64,000 nt of DNA from Paraburkholderia sp. BCC1886 (GCF_900996245.1 NZ_CAAJGK010000044.1:99524-163523); one strand, 5' to 3'; positions 9,908 to 19,057 are shown, counted from the stretch's first letter. Translations and numbers: made by a program. The notes: generated from the letters alone by a model not told the origin.

Positions 9908-10821
9908 AAGGCCTCCGCAAACGCCAGCGTGCGCGTCGCCGCACCATCGACGAGCGTAATGCCGAACCCGTCGAGCCGCGTCACCCGTTCGGCGCCGATC
10001 TGCTGCCCCTGCGCGACCGTCGTCGGGCCGTCTGGCGTATCGATCAACGCCAGCCCACGAGCGCGATCGTGCAACAGGCCCGCGAGCCGCAATTGCGACA
10101 GTTCGGCGAGATTGCCCGAGGCCGATGTCTGCGGCAACAGGAACGGGTCGAAGAACACCACGTCGTCCTCATCGTCGGCGTCGAGGCTGTCGTCGGACAC
10201 ACCGCCTGCGGTGGCACTGGCAGCCACCGGCCGCAGCGCATGGAATACGTGCAGCGTGGCGCTCATTGCCAGCGCATGAGCCTCGCGTTTCAACGTCACG
10301 TCGACGGGAACGACCAGCACCGGCAACTCGCCCAGCGCATGCAGAAACGCCATCAGATGCACGAAGTCGGTGTGCGCGGTAAGTTGCAGCGCACGCATGC
10401 TTTGCGGACCGGTGCCAGAGAGCGCGCCGGGTTCGACCGCGAGCAGCGCGACGTTACTTTGCGCGGCCAGTTCGGAGACCATGCGCACGTCGTCTGCCGA
10501 GGTCGACGCCGCCTTCAACCGTGCAGGAAATGCCGCGGCTCGCTCGCGCAAAGCAGGCAGTTGCGCGAGCGAACGCCGGGCTTCTTCGAACTGGCGCGTG
10601 GTAGCCGCCAGTGTCGTCCGACTAGCCTCGATCCCACCGAAGTCGGTCGCCAGCGAGGCCTGCAAACCGATGACGAACACGCACGTGGCGATCAGCCCGG
10701 CCACCGCCAGGCGGCGACGCACACTCCATGCGCCGAGCGGCACGCGCAGCACGGCGAGCCAATGTGATACCGAAAGCTGCGCGCTCGCCGCGCTCCCCAA
10801 CCCAACGGACGTCGTACTCAT
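9904..10821 (-). CDS. pilO: Type IV pilus alignment protein, PilO fused to PilP
   Basis: A 305-residue protein that appears to combine two inner-membrane pilus alignment proteins. Residues 38-56 form one membrane helix, 63-105 a likely coiled coil, and 110-195 a PilO-like ferredoxin-type domain ([21 protein letters not shown]). An acidic linker (about 197-222, [11 protein letters not shown]) leads to a PilP-like C-terminal domain (223-305) beginning FFDPFLLP and containing [20 protein letters not shown] and [19 protein letters not shown]. PilP is normally a separate lipoprotein that contacts PilQ; no lipobox or separate start is present. The ATG at 10821 has a perfect GGAGGTG site. It overlaps pilN and pilQ by 4 bp each. 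Confidence 0.87.
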   Translation of the reverse strand: MSTTSVGLGSAASAQLSVSHWLAVLRVPLGAWSVRRRLAVAGLIATCVFVIGLQASLATDFGGIEASRTTLAATTRQFEEARRSLAQLPALRERAAAFPARLKAASTSADDVRMVSELAAQSNVALLAVEPGALSGTGPQSMRALQLTAHTDFVHLMAFLHALGELPVLVVPVDVTLKREAHALAMSATLHVFHALRPVAASATAGGVSDDSLDADDEDDVVFFDPFLLPQTSASGNLAELSQLRLAGLLHDRARGLALIDTPDGPTTVAQGQQIGAERVTRLDGFGITLVDGAATRTLAFAEAL

Positions 10822-11525
10822 TTCGCACCTCCAGATGTGTCGGATTTCACAGGACGTCGTGTTGGAGCGTTCGGCGGCCCATCGCTCCAACGCAGATGCG
10901 CGCCGAACTCCACAGACCCGCCCGCGCCACCGGCTGCCGCATTACCCCGCGAAGGCGAGCGATGCAGGTCGCCGACGTCCGCGCCCTTCACGCCGCGAAC
11001 CGCGCTCAGCCGCTTGAGCCATTCGGCCGAAGCGATATGCGCACGCGAGGTCGCCAGCAACGCCGTCTCGTGCTCGCGATGACGCAGTTGCTGCAGCACG
11101 ACGCCATCGCCGGGCTCGACGCTCAGCGCATCGAGCAGATCGCGTAAATGCGCGAGCGGCTCGGACAGCGTTTTCGCTCGCGCTTCGCCTTGATGCCGCT
11201 CGTCCTGCGCTTGCAGTAATCGCGCGTGTTCCGCGAGCGGCGCACTCAAATCAGAGAGGGCGTGTTCGAGCGACACGCGTTGGGCATCGACCCGCGCCTT
11301 GGCTGCCGCCTGCCAGCCGATCACGGCCAGCAACGCCGCGCCGCCGCCGAGCGCCGCCGCGAGCCATTCCTTGAACCTGCGTCGTCGGGCGAGTTGCGCA
11401 TTGCGCTGCCGGTACGGCAGCAAATTGAAACCGCCGAGCCAAGGTCGAACCGCACGCTCGCCACGCTCGCCACGCTCGCCACCCGGCACGGCCAGCGCAG
11501 AATGAAAAACCTTTGCGCCGATCAT
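10818..11525 (-). CDS. pilN: Type IV pilus inner-membrane assembly protein PilN
   Basis: A 235-residue PilN. The family motif that docks into PilM appears as GFNLLPYR at residues 32-39, followed by a basic stretch and one membrane helix (about 53-73), a periplasmic coiled coil and a small C-terminal domain. The motif usually lies at the very N-terminus; here it is preceded by about 30 extra residues including three exact GER repeats encoded by a 9-bp tandem repeat. The ATG at 11525 overlaps the pilM stop (ATGA), implying coupled translation. Confidence 0.9.
   Translation of the reverse strand: MIGAKVFHSALAVPGGERGERGERAVRPWLGGFNLLPYRQRNAQLARRRRFKEWLAAALGGGAALLAVIGWQAAAKARVDAQRVSLEHALSDLSAPLAEHARLLQAQDERHQGEARAKTLSEPLAHLRDLLDALSVEPGDGVVLQQLRHREHETALLATSRAHIASAEWLKRLSAVRGVKGADVGDLHRSPSRGNAAAGGAGGSVEFGAHLRWSDGPPNAPTRRPVKSDTSGGAK
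11453..11479. repeat. Three exact copies of a 9-bp tandem repeat in pilN
   Basis: The unit CACGCTCGC is repeated three times without mismatch. On the coding strand it encodes three Gly-Glu-Arg steps in the N-terminal extension of PilN. Confidence 0.9.
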
Positions 11526-12514
11526 TCGAGCACCCCGCGCAGTGCAAGACCGAACGCGACCACACCGGCCGGCTCGTGCAGCAGAGGATCGTCGAGCCGC
11601 CGCGCCAATCCGCCGAGCGCGGCACACTCGAACGGCAACACCGTGCAGCCCAGCACGTCGCCGATATCCGCGAGCGTGAAACCCACGCCGTCGAGCAGAT
11701 CCACCTCGCCGCTCAGCAACGCGCAGTCGAGCACCGGCCCGTGGACCAGATCGCGCAATGCGTCGGCAAGGTCAGCATGCTCCGGCGCCGGATAGTGGAT
11801 CGAGCCCACGATGCCGTCGTCGACCATGCGCCACCCGTACACCCCGTCCGTGCCGATCCACAGCGCGACATACGGCTCGTTCGGATCGAGCTCGTGGCTC
11901 GCCGCATAGCGCATGGCGCGCAGCGCCGCATGCGGCTCGCCGTCGATGGCCGTGAGCGAGATGCCCGCGGTCGCCGCGCACTCGATGCGCGCTTCGAGAT
12001 GCTGACGCGCGGTCGCGGCGATCGTCACGGTGCGGATAGGCGCGGGGCTTTCGTCGACGGACCAGTCGACCGCGAGCGCATGACGCTCGAGGCCCGCAAT
12101 GCGCTCGACCTCGTTCATGACGGCCGGTTCGAGTTCGGCGAGTTCGTGGCCGCCGTCTTCTGCGCCGCCGGCAAGCGCGGCAAGACGCGTGAGCGGCACC
12201 GTGGTCGTCAATGTGGCCGACGCCGGCAGCGCCATCGCACAGCGCAACGCCTGGCTCGAACACGCGCGCGGCAGATTGGCGAAGGCTTCGCGCAACGCAC
12301 GGGCCACCGCGTGCCGGTCGCTGATTTCCGTGCCGGCCATCGCTCCCGGCGCGAGCGGCACCGTGGACACATACTCGATATGCAGCACGGCACTCTCGCG
12401 CGAACGCTGACTCACCACCACGAGACGCACCGCTTGCGTCGCGACATCGATACCCGCGGCGAAACGCTGGGTGCCCAGTTGCAGGTTCTGCAACCATGAA
12501 TTTTTAAACGTCAT
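11522..12514 (-). CDS. pilM: Type IV pilus assembly ATPase-like protein PilM
   Basis: Cytoplasmic actin-like protein that binds the PilN N-terminus. The 330-residue product contains the phosphate-binding strand-turn AGIDVATQAVRLVVVSQ near residue 20, a PAS/FtsA-like middle, and nucleotide-fold elements such as SLTAIDGEPHAALRAM and [11 protein letters not shown] at the C-terminus. The start at 12514 follows a GAGGGAGG ribosome binding site; an upstream in-frame ATG at 12562 is less likely. It is the first gene of the pilMN(OP)Q-aroKB-dgt series and is divergent from mrcA. Confidence 0.9.
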   Translation of the reverse strand: MTFKNSWLQNLQLGTQRFAAGIDVATQAVRLVVVSQRSRESAVLHIEYVSTVPLAPGAMAGTEISDRHAVARALREAFANLPRACSSQALRCAMALPASATLTTTVPLTRLAALAGGAEDGGHELAELEPAVMNEVERIAGLERHALAVDWSVDESPAPIRTVTIAATARQHLEARIECAATAGISLTAIDGEPHAALRAMRYAASHELDPNEPYVALWIGTDGVYGWRMVDDGIVGSIHYPAPEHADLADALRDLVHGPVLDCALLSGEVDLLDGVGFTLADIGDVLGCTVLPFECAALGGLARRLDDPLLHEPAGVVAFGLALRGVLE

Positions 12515-12713
12515 CACGCCCTCCCTCTCACTCAAGCGACGAACCATTCGAACGCGAGTCATGGAGAGGAATTGTGCTCAGAGCGGCCGTCGGGCGACAC
12601 TCGGCCGAATGGCTAACGTTGCGAGATGCACGCGTCGGCGGCCGTCGAAACAGCTACAGTAAAGTCACCCCCGCACCATGTGAGCGGCGTATCCGCAACC
12701 GCCAGTAAGCATG

Positions 12714-12743
12714 TCGAAAGCCAGCAGGCGAGACGGCTATAAT
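12714..12743 (+). promoter_or_regulatory. Candidate promoter of mrcA
   Basis: A perfect TATAAT (12738-12743) lies 25 bp before the mrcA start; the -35 region is weak (TCGAAA at 12714-12719, 18-bp spacer). A very short leader would result. The remainder of 12515-12713 presumably holds the divergent pilM promoter, which I could not define. Confidence 0.45.
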
Positions 12744-12768
12744 CGCGGGACTGTTTTTTGGTGCCCCT

Positions 12769-15168
12769 ATGCAATCCACGTCTCCTACGTCCCCGCCGCC
12801 CGCGCCGCAGAAGCGCAAACGTCCGCTATGGCTGAAGCTGCTAGTCGGTCTGTTCGGGCTCATCGTCGCGGGCGTAATGTGCGTGCTGCTGGTGCTCGGC
12901 TATGCACTCGTCGTGGCGACGCCCAACCTGCCGTCGCTCGACGCGCTAACCGACTACCGGCCGAAGGTGCCGCTGCGCATCTATACGGCCGACCACGTGC
13001 TGATCGGCGAATTCGGTGAGGAGCGGCGCGACATCGTTCACATTCAGGACGTGCCGGACAGTCTGAAGAAAGCCGTGCTCGCCATCGAAGACGCGCGCTT
13101 CTACGATCACGGCGGCGTCGACCTGACCGGCATCGCGCGGGCGGGCCTCGTCGCGTTGACCAACGGCCACGCCACTCAAGGCGCCAGCACGATCACGATG
13201 CAGGTGGCGCGAAACTTCTTCCTCTCCAGCGAAAAGACCTACACACGTAAGGTCTACGAGATGTTGCTCGCGTACAAGATCGAGTCGAAGCTGTCGAAAG
13301 ATCAGATTCTCGAGGTGTACATGAATCAGATCTACCTCGGCCAGCGCGCTTACGGTTTCGCCAGCGCGGCCCGCGTGTATTTCGGCAAGGACCTGAAAGA
13401 CCTGACGCTCGCAGAGTCGGCCATGCTCGCGGGTCTGCCGAAAGCGCCTTCGGCGTATAACCCGGTGGTCAACCCGAAGCGCGCGAAAATTCGCCAGGAG
13501 TACATCCTGCAGCGCATGTACGAACTGCACTACATCACGCAGCAACAGTACGACGAAGCCGCGCGCCAGCCGCTCGTGGTCAAGGGCGCCGGCAAGGAGT
13601 TCAGCGTGCACGCGGAGTACGTCGCCGAAATGGTGCGGCAGATGATGTACGCGCAATACCGCGAAGAAGCGTACACGCGCGGTCTGAACGTGGTGACGAC
13701 GATCGACTCGGCCGATCAGGACGTCGCATACCGGTCGCTGCGCCGCGGGCTGATGGACTATGAAAGGCGGCACGGCTATCGCGGGCCGGAAGCGTTCATC
13801 GACTTGCCGGCGGAAGCCGACGACCGCGAGCAGGCGATCGACGACGCGTTGCTCGAACATCCCGACAACGGTGAAATCATCGCCGCGGTGGTCACGTCGG
13901 CGAGTCCTAAGCAGGTGCAGGCCACGTTCATCGACGGCAATACCGCGACGCTGCAGGGCGATGGACTGCGCTTCGCGCAAGCTGCGCTCGGCGCGCGGGC
14001 GCAGCCGAATCAGCGGGTGCGGCCGGGCGCGATCATCCGCGTCATCAAGAACGACGCCGGCGACTGGTCGATCACACAACTGCCGCAAGTGGAAGGCGCG
14101 TTCGTCTCGGTCATCCCGCAGGACGGCGCGATTCGCGCGCTGGTCGGCGGCTTCGATTTCAACAAGAACAAGTTCAATCACGTGACCCAGGCGTGGCGTC
14201 AGCCGGGGTCGAGCTTCAAGCCCTTCATCTATTCGGCGTCGCTCGAAAAGGGACTCGGGCCGGCGACGATCATCAACGACGCGCCGCTCTTTTTTAGCGC
14301 CGCGGAAACGGGTGGTCAGGCGTGGGAGCCAAAGAATTACGGCGGCGGCTTCGACGGTCCGATGAGCATGCGCACCGCTTTGCAGAAGTCGAAGAATCTC
14401 GTGTCGATTCGCATCCTCAACCAGATCGGCACGAAGTACGCGCAGCAATACATCACGCGATTCGGCTTCGACGCGGACCGTCATCCAGCCTATCTGCCGA
14501 TGGCGCTCGGCGCGGGTCTCGTCACACCGCTGCAGATGGCCGGCGCGTTCTCGGTGTTCGCCAACGGCGGCTACCGTATCAATCCGTATCTGATCGCCGA
14601 GGTGACCGACCAGCGTGGTGTGGTGGTCGCTCATGCGCAGCCGCTGGTTGCCGCACAAAGCGCGCCGCACGCGATCACGCCGCGTAATGCCTACGTGATG
14701 AACAGCCTCCTGCAGAGCGTCGCGCAACGCGGCACGGGCGCGAAGACCAACGTGTTGAAGCGCACCGATCTCGGCGGCAAGACCGGCACGACCAACGACT
14801 CGCGCGACGCATGGTTCGCCGGCTATCAGCACACGCTGACGGCCATCGCGTGGATCGGCTACGACAACCCGCGCAGTCTCGGCGACAAGGAAACCGGCGG
14901 CGGACTTTCGTTGCCGGTGTGGGTGGACTACATGGCTCGGGCGCTAAAAGGCGTGCCCGAGTACAAGATGCCGAAACCCGACGGCGTGGTCGAAATCGGT
15001 TCGGAACTGTACTTCGAGGACTTTACCCCGGGCAACGGATTCGTCTCGACGGTGGGTGTCAGTCAGGCGGCGCTCGACGCCGATGCGAGCGGCGCATCCG
15101 GCGTCGCGCCGCAGCAGGTCGGCGAGCAGGAAAAGCAGGACATCATGAATCTGTTCCGCGGGCATTGA
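12769..15168 (+). CDS. mrcA: Penicillin-binding protein 1A (class A bifunctional peptidoglycan synthase)
   Basis: A 799-residue enzyme that polymerises and cross-links peptidoglycan. After a short cytoplasmic Pro/Lys-rich tail comes one membrane helix (about 22-48). The GT51 transglycosylase domain follows, with catalytic Glu107 in AIEDARFYDHGG, then GASTITMQVARN and RKVYEMLLAYKIE. The transpeptidase domain has Ser481 in SSFK (481-484), SKN at 541-543 and KTGTT from Lys671. An OB-like insert lies between the two domains. All catalytic motifs are intact. It is divergent from pilM, an arrangement known in many proteobacteria. Confidence 0.97.
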   Translation: MQSTSPTSPPPAPQKRKRPLWLKLLVGLFGLIVAGVMCVLLVLGYALVVATPNLPSLDALTDYRPKVPLRIYTADHVLIGEFGEERRDIVHIQDVPDSLKKAVLAIEDARFYDHGGVDLTGIARAGLVALTNGHATQGASTITMQVARNFFLSSEKTYTRKVYEMLLAYKIESKLSKDQILEVYMNQIYLGQRAYGFASAARVYFGKDLKDLTLAESAMLAGLPKAPSAYNPVVNPKRAKIRQEYILQRMYELHYITQQQYDEAARQPLVVKGAGKEFSVHAEYVAEMVRQMMYAQYREEAYTRGLNVVTTIDSADQDVAYRSLRRGLMDYERRHGYRGPEAFIDLPAEADDREQAIDDALLEHPDNGEIIAAVVTSASPKQVQATFIDGNTATLQGDGLRFAQAALGARAQPNQRVRPGAIIRVIKNDAGDWSITQLPQVEGAFVSVIPQDGAIRALVGGFDFNKNKFNHVTQAWRQPGSSFKPFIYSASLEKGLGPATIINDAPLFFSAAETGGQAWEPKNYGGGFDGPMSMRTALQKSKNLVSIRILNQIGTKYAQQYITRFGFDADRHPAYLPMALGAGLVTPLQMAGAFSVFANGGYRINPYLIAEVTDQRGVVVAHAQPLVAAQSAPHAITPRNAYVMNSLLQSVAQRGTGAKTNVLKRTDLGGKTGTTNDSRDAWFAGYQHTLTAIAWIGYDNPRSLGDKETGGGLSLPVWVDYMARALKGVPEYKMPKPDGVVEIGSELYFEDFTPGNGFVSTVGVSQAALDADASGASGVAPQQVGEQEKQDIMNLFRGH

Positions 15169-15223
15169 CGGGTTGGTGGGCCGAGGCCTTGAAAAGCCCT
15201 GGCCCGCTCGCTGTGCCCCGTCA

Positions 15224-15286
15224 CTTCCGCTGCTTCCGCTGCTTCCGCTGCTTCCGCTGCTTCCGCTGCTTCCGCTGCTTCCGCTA
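15224..15286. repeat. Seven-copy 9-bp tandem repeat between mrcA and cyaY
   Basis: CTTCCGCTG is repeated six times exactly, with a seventh copy differing in the last base and a degenerate partial copy after it. It fills most of the 126-bp gap between the convergent mrcA and cyaY genes and ends 8 bp before the cyaY stop codon. No ordinary terminator is visible in this gap. Confidence 0.95.
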
Positions 15287-15294
15287 CTTCCCGC

Positions 15295-15612
15295 TTACGC
15301 TTCGAAGCGAACAGGCTCGCCCGCCTGTTGCGTCGCGTACTCCGAGAGCGCGGCGAAAAACTCCGTACCGCTGCGCGTATCGCGCCACTCGCCGTCGATG
15401 AAACGGAAGTGAAAACCACCGGCTTTGGCGGCGATCCAGATCTCACTCATCGGCGGTTGCAGGTTGACGATGATCTTCGAACGGTTCTCGAATTCGAGGG
15501 TGAGAACGTTGCCGCTGCGCTCGGCTTCGACGTCGGCCGTGGTGTCGTCGAGCGCGCGTTCGATGGCGGCTAGCGCGGCTTCCGCGCGGGTCAGGTAATC
15601 ACTATCGGCCAT
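15295..15612 (-). CDS. cyaY: Frataxin-like iron donor CyaY
   Basis: A 105-residue bacterial frataxin that binds iron and modulates Fe-S cluster assembly with IscS/IscU. The family features are an acidic N-terminal helix ([23 protein letters not shown]), the [16 protein letters not shown] strand pair and the [13 protein letters not shown]...[10 protein letters not shown] block. ATG 15612 follows a GGAG site and fits family N-termini; an ATG four codons earlier is possible. It is divergent from lptM with only 35 bp between start codons. Confidence 0.96.
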   Translation of the reverse strand: MADSDYLTRAEAALAAIERALDDTTADVEAERSGNVLTLEFENRSKIIVNLQPPMSEIWIAAKAGGFHFRFIDGEWRDTRSGTEFFAALSEYATQQAGEPVRFEA

Positions 15613-15647
15613 GCTAAACTCCATCGATTATTTATTCAGGGACAGTC

Positions 15648-16028
15648 ATGCGAGTCGATAACCGCGTGCGAACGCGGGTGCAAACGCGGGTGCCAATGCA
15701 GGCGCAATCGCGGGTTCAGTCGCCACTACGAACGGCGGCAACCGGCCGCGCGATTGTAGCGGGTTTAGTCATTCTGGCAGGTTGTGCACTCGCCGGTTGC
15801 GGTCAACGCGGTTCGCTCTATTTGCCCAACGTGCCGCCGCTGCCCGCGAAGCCGGCAGATCGCACGGCGGCTCCGGCTACCATCACGCCCGCGCCTGCAT
15901 CCGCGCCGGCCGAAGTGGGCGACGTGCCCGACACCTCTGGTACGCCACTCTCGCTCGCGCCGGAAACCGAACTCGCCAGTCCGCCCGCTGCTGCCTCCGC
16001 TGCCTCTGACGTTCCTCCCGCTCAATAA
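15648..16028 (+). CDS. lptM: LPS translocon maturation lipoprotein LptM (YifL family)
   Basis: A 126-residue lipoprotein. The lipobox is ALAGC, with Cys at about residue 51, followed directly by the family signature GQRGSLYLP. LptM of E. coli helps LptD fold correctly; the role here is inferred. The tail is Pro/Ala-rich. The N-region before the hydrophobic core is unusually long (about 34 residues) and made of near-repeats of RVxTRV; a later start at Met17 would still leave a usable signal. It sits 9 bp before lysA, a common pairing. Confidence 0.88.
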   Translation: MRVDNRVRTRVQTRVPMQAQSRVQSPLRTAATGRAIVAGLVILAGCALAGCGQRGSLYLPNVPPLPAKPADRTAAPATITPAPASAPAEVGDVPDTSGTPLSLAPETELASPPAAASAASDVPPAQ

Positions 16029-16037
16029 GACTTCCGT

Positions 16038-17300
16038 ATGACTCGATCCGCATTTGATTACGTCGACGGCGTACTGCACGCCGAAGGCGTGTCCGCCGTC
16101 TCGCTCGCCGACCAGTTCGGCACGCCGTTGTACGTATACTCGCGCGCCGCGCTCACCGATGCGTGGAGCGCGTACGCCGGTGCCTGCGCAGGCCGCCGCG
16201 CAACCGTGCACGTGGCCGTGAAGGCCAACAGCAATCTGGCCGTGCTGAACGTGTTCGCCCGCCTCGGCGCCGGTTTCGACATCGTGTCGGGCGGCGAACT
16301 GGCGCGCGTGCTGGCAGCGGGCGGCAAAGCGGAAAACACCGTCTTTTCCGGCGTCGGCAAACATGCCGACGAAATGCGGCAGGCCCTCGCGGCCGGCGTC
16401 AAATGCTTCAACGTCGAATCCATTCCCGAGCTGGATCGTCTGAACGCGGTCGCGGCCGAAGTCGGCAAGCGCGCGCCCGTTTCGCTGCGCGTGAATCCGG
16501 ATGTCGACGCGAAAACCCATCCGTACATTTCCACCGGCCTGAAGTCGAACAAGTTCGGCGTGGCGTTCGACGATGCGCGCGCCACCTATCGTGCGGCTGC
16601 CGCGATGGCCAATCTCGAAGTGGTCGGTATCGACTGCCATATCGGCTCGCAGATCACCGAGGTCGCGCCGTATCTGGACGCGGTCGACAAGCTGCTGGAA
16701 CTGGTCGCGCAGATCGAACAGGACGGCGTGACGATTCGCCATATCGACGTGGGCGGCGGACTCGGCATTACGTATGCCGACGAAGCGCCGCCGGAAATCG
16801 GCGCGTTCGTGCGCACGGTGCTTGACCGGATCGAAGAACGCGGCCACGGTCATCGCGAAGTGTATTTCGAGCCGGGTCGATCGCTCGTCGGCAACGCGGG
16901 CATTCTGCTGACGCGCGTCGAGTTTCTGAAGCCGGGCGCGGAGAAGAACTTCGCCATCGTCGACGCCGCCATGAACGATCTCGCGCGTCCCGCGATGTAC
17001 GAGGCTTATCACGCAATCGATGCGGTCGTGCAGCGCGATGGCGCCACACAGGTGTACGACGTGGTCGGGCCGGTGTGCGAGAGCGGTGACTGGTTAGGCC
17101 GTGAGCGTCAATTGGCCATCGAGCCCGGCGATCTGCTGGCGGTCCGTTCGGCAGGCGCTTATGGCTTCACGATGAGCTCCAACTACAACACCCGTCCGCG
17201 CGCCGCCGAAGTCATGGTGGATGGTACACAGGTGCATGTGGTCCGCGCTCGGGAAGAAGTGCAGCAGCTTTTCGCGGGCGAATCGATTCTGCCGGCGTAA
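16038..17300 (+). CDS. lysA: Diaminopimelate decarboxylase
   Basis: PLP enzyme that decarboxylates meso-diaminopimelate to lysine, the last step of the pathway. The 420-residue protein has the PLP lysine Lys62 in VAVKANSN, the phosphate-binding GGGLGITY, the substrate-binding FEPGRSLVGNAG and the active-site cysteine in GPVCESGDWLG. It probably shares a transcript with lptM and ends at a bidirectional terminator. Confidence 0.97.
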   Translation: MTRSAFDYVDGVLHAEGVSAVSLADQFGTPLYVYSRAALTDAWSAYAGACAGRRATVHVAVKANSNLAVLNVFARLGAGFDIVSGGELARVLAAGGKAENTVFSGVGKHADEMRQALAAGVKCFNVESIPELDRLNAVAAEVGKRAPVSLRVNPDVDAKTHPYISTGLKSNKFGVAFDDARATYRAAAAMANLEVVGIDCHIGSQITEVAPYLDAVDKLLELVAQIEQDGVTIRHIDVGGGLGITYADEAPPEIGAFVRTVLDRIEERGHGHREVYFEPGRSLVGNAGILLTRVEFLKPGAEKNFAIVDAAMNDLARPAMYEAYHAIDAVVQRDGATQVYDVVGPVCESGDWLGRERQLAIEPGDLLAVRSAGAYGFTMSSNYNTRPRAAEVMVDGTQVHVVRAREEVQQLFAGESILPA

Positions 17301-17323
17301 ACGTAGCGCTAACTGCAGGCGAG

Positions 17324-17361
17324 AAAAAAAGGCGATGCCCGAACACGGCATCGCCTTTTTT
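17324..17361. terminator. Bidirectional terminator between lysA and msrQ
   Basis: A perfect 9-bp stem GGCGATGCC/GGCATCGCC (17331-17339, 17347-17355) with A-run before and T-run after, so it can serve both converging genes. Confidence 0.92.
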
Positions 17362-17369
17362 ATTGGCGG

Positions 17370-18050
17370 TCAGCCGCGGCGCTCACGCAGCCAGACGATC
17401 AACCGCCAGCCCAGCAACGCGATCATGATCGCGCCGTAAATCTTCGGCAGAAGCAGATCGTGTTTGCCCGCCTTCATCCACCAGAAATGCAGGATCGCGA
17501 GCGCGCCGATTGCGTAGATTGCGCGATGCAAGGTCTGCCAGCGCCGGCCGAGCTTGCGGACCATGGCGCGCGGCGACGTCACGGCCAGCGCGATCAGCAG
17601 CACGAACGCCGCGAAGCCGACGGTAATGAACGGCCGCTTGCCGATGTCCTTGAGAATTTCGCCGACGTCGAACCACTTGTCGAACCAGAGATACGTGGTG
17701 AAGTGCAGCGTCGCGTAGAAGAACGCGTAAAGCCCGAGCATTCGCCGGAACCGCAGCAAGGCCGGCACGCCGGTCAGCTTGCGCAATGGCGAAACGGCCA
17801 GGGTGATGCACAGGAACACCAGCGTCCAGAGACCCGTCGAGCGCGTGATGAACTCGATCGGATTCGCACCCAGCCGGTCGGTCAGACCGAACAGTACGAT
17901 GCGCGCGAGCGGATACCACGCCGCGATTAACACCACGATTTTTGCCGGCACGATCCAGCGCACGCCGCCCGCCGGACGACGACCCGTGGCGGCGGTTCGA
18001 GGTGCCGCTTTCGCTTGAGGTTGCGTTCCAGGTTGTGAGTCAGAAGCCAT
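17370..18050 (-). CDS. msrQ: Haem-binding membrane subunit MsrQ
   Basis: Inner-membrane b-type cytochrome that passes electrons from the respiratory chain to the periplasmic reductase MsrP. The 226-residue protein has a basic, Ala/Pro-rich N-terminus and about six membrane helices. Candidate haem-ligand histidines are in FFYATLHFTTYLW and in RWQTLHRAIYAIGALAILHFWW. It begins 11 bp after the msrP stop, so the pair forms an operon. Confidence 0.95.
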   Translation of the reverse strand: MASDSQPGTQPQAKAAPRTAATGRRPAGGVRWIVPAKIVVLIAAWYPLARIVLFGLTDRLGANPIEFITRSTGLWTLVFLCITLAVSPLRKLTGVPALLRFRRMLGLYAFFYATLHFTTYLWFDKWFDVGEILKDIGKRPFITVGFAAFVLLIALAVTSPRAMVRKLGRRWQTLHRAIYAIGALAILHFWWMKAGKHDLLLPKIYGAIMIALLGWRLIVWLRERRG

Positions 18051-18061
18051 GAGCGAGCCGC

Positions 18062-19057
18062 CTAGAAATTCTTCTTCAGGTCCATGCCCTGATACAGCGA
18101 CGCGACCTGATCGCCGTACCCGTTGAACATCAGCGTCTTGCGCTTGGGCGTAAAGAACCCGTCTTCACCGATGCGCCGCTCGGTCGCCTGACTCCAGCGC
18201 GGGTGATCGACGTTCGGGTTCACGTTCGAATAAAAACCGTATTCGTTCGACGCGTACGCGTTCCAGCTGGTCGGCGGCTGCTTGTCGATAAAGCGGATTT
18301 TCACGAGCGACTTCGCACTCTTGAAACCGTATTTCCAGGGCACCACCACACGCACCGGCGCACCGTTCTGATTCGGCAGCACCTGACCGTAGAGGCCCAT
18401 CGTCAGCAAGGTGAGCGGGTTCATCGCCTCGTCCATGCGCAGGCCTTCGGAATACGGCCAGTCGAGCACCGGTGTCGAGAGACCTGGCATCTGCGAGGGA
18501 TCGGCCAGCGTAATGAACTGCACGTAGCGCGCATTGCCCGTCGGTTGCACACGTTTGATCAGCTCCGCGAGCGGCACGCCGATCCACGGAATCACCATCG
18601 ACCAGCCTTCCACGCAACGCAGCCGGTAGATGCGCTCTTCGAGCGGCGCAAGCTTCAGCAGCTCGTCGATGTCGTAGACCTTCGGATTGCGGATTTCGCC
18701 CTCCACGCTCACCTTCCACGGTCGCGGACGCAAGGTTCCGGCGTTGTGCGCGGGGTCGGCCTTGTCGGTGCCGAACTCGTAGAAGTTGTTGTACGTGGTG
18801 ATGTCTTTGTACGGCGTGATCTTGTCGAGCGCGACGAACTTCGCGTTGGTCTTTGCCGTCAGCTTCTGCGCCTTCGGGTCGGGCGACGAATACGCGGCGA
18901 GCGCCTCGCCGTTCACGCCGACCAGACTGCCGAGCGCCACCGCGCCCGCCGCCTGCAGAATGCGCCGGCGGTTCTCGAACACATGTTGCGGGGTGATCTC
19001 GCTGCGCGGGATATCGTCGCCGTGCAGTCGAGTCCGTTCGTTTCGTTTGATCCACAT
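18062..19057 (-). CDS. msrP: Periplasmic protein-methionine-sulfoxide reductase, molybdopterin subunit MsrP
   Basis: Repairs oxidised methionines in periplasmic proteins. The 331-residue precursor carries a Tat signal with the twin arginines at 30-31 ([10 protein letters not shown]), and the molybdenum-ligating Cys148 lies in [15 protein letters not shown]. Other family blocks are [25 protein letters not shown] and [16 protein letters not shown]. The start at 19057 has an AGGAGC site; an in-frame ATG at 19213 would put the Tat motif too far inside. Confidence 0.96.
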   Translation of the reverse strand: MWIKRNERTRLHGDDIPRSEITPQHVFENRRRILQAAGAVALGSLVGVNGEALAAYSSPDPKAQKLTAKTNAKFVALDKITPYKDITTYNNFYEFGTDKADPAHNAGTLRPRPWKVSVEGEIRNPKVYDIDELLKLAPLEERIYRLRCVEGWSMVIPWIGVPLAELIKRVQPTGNARYVQFITLADPSQMPGLSTPVLDWPYSEGLRMDEAMNPLTLLTMGLYGQVLPNQNGAPVRVVVPWKYGFKSAKSLVKIRFIDKQPPTSWNAYASNEYGFYSNVNPNVDHPRWSQATERRIGEDGFFTPKRKTLMFNGYGDQVASLYQGMDLKKNF

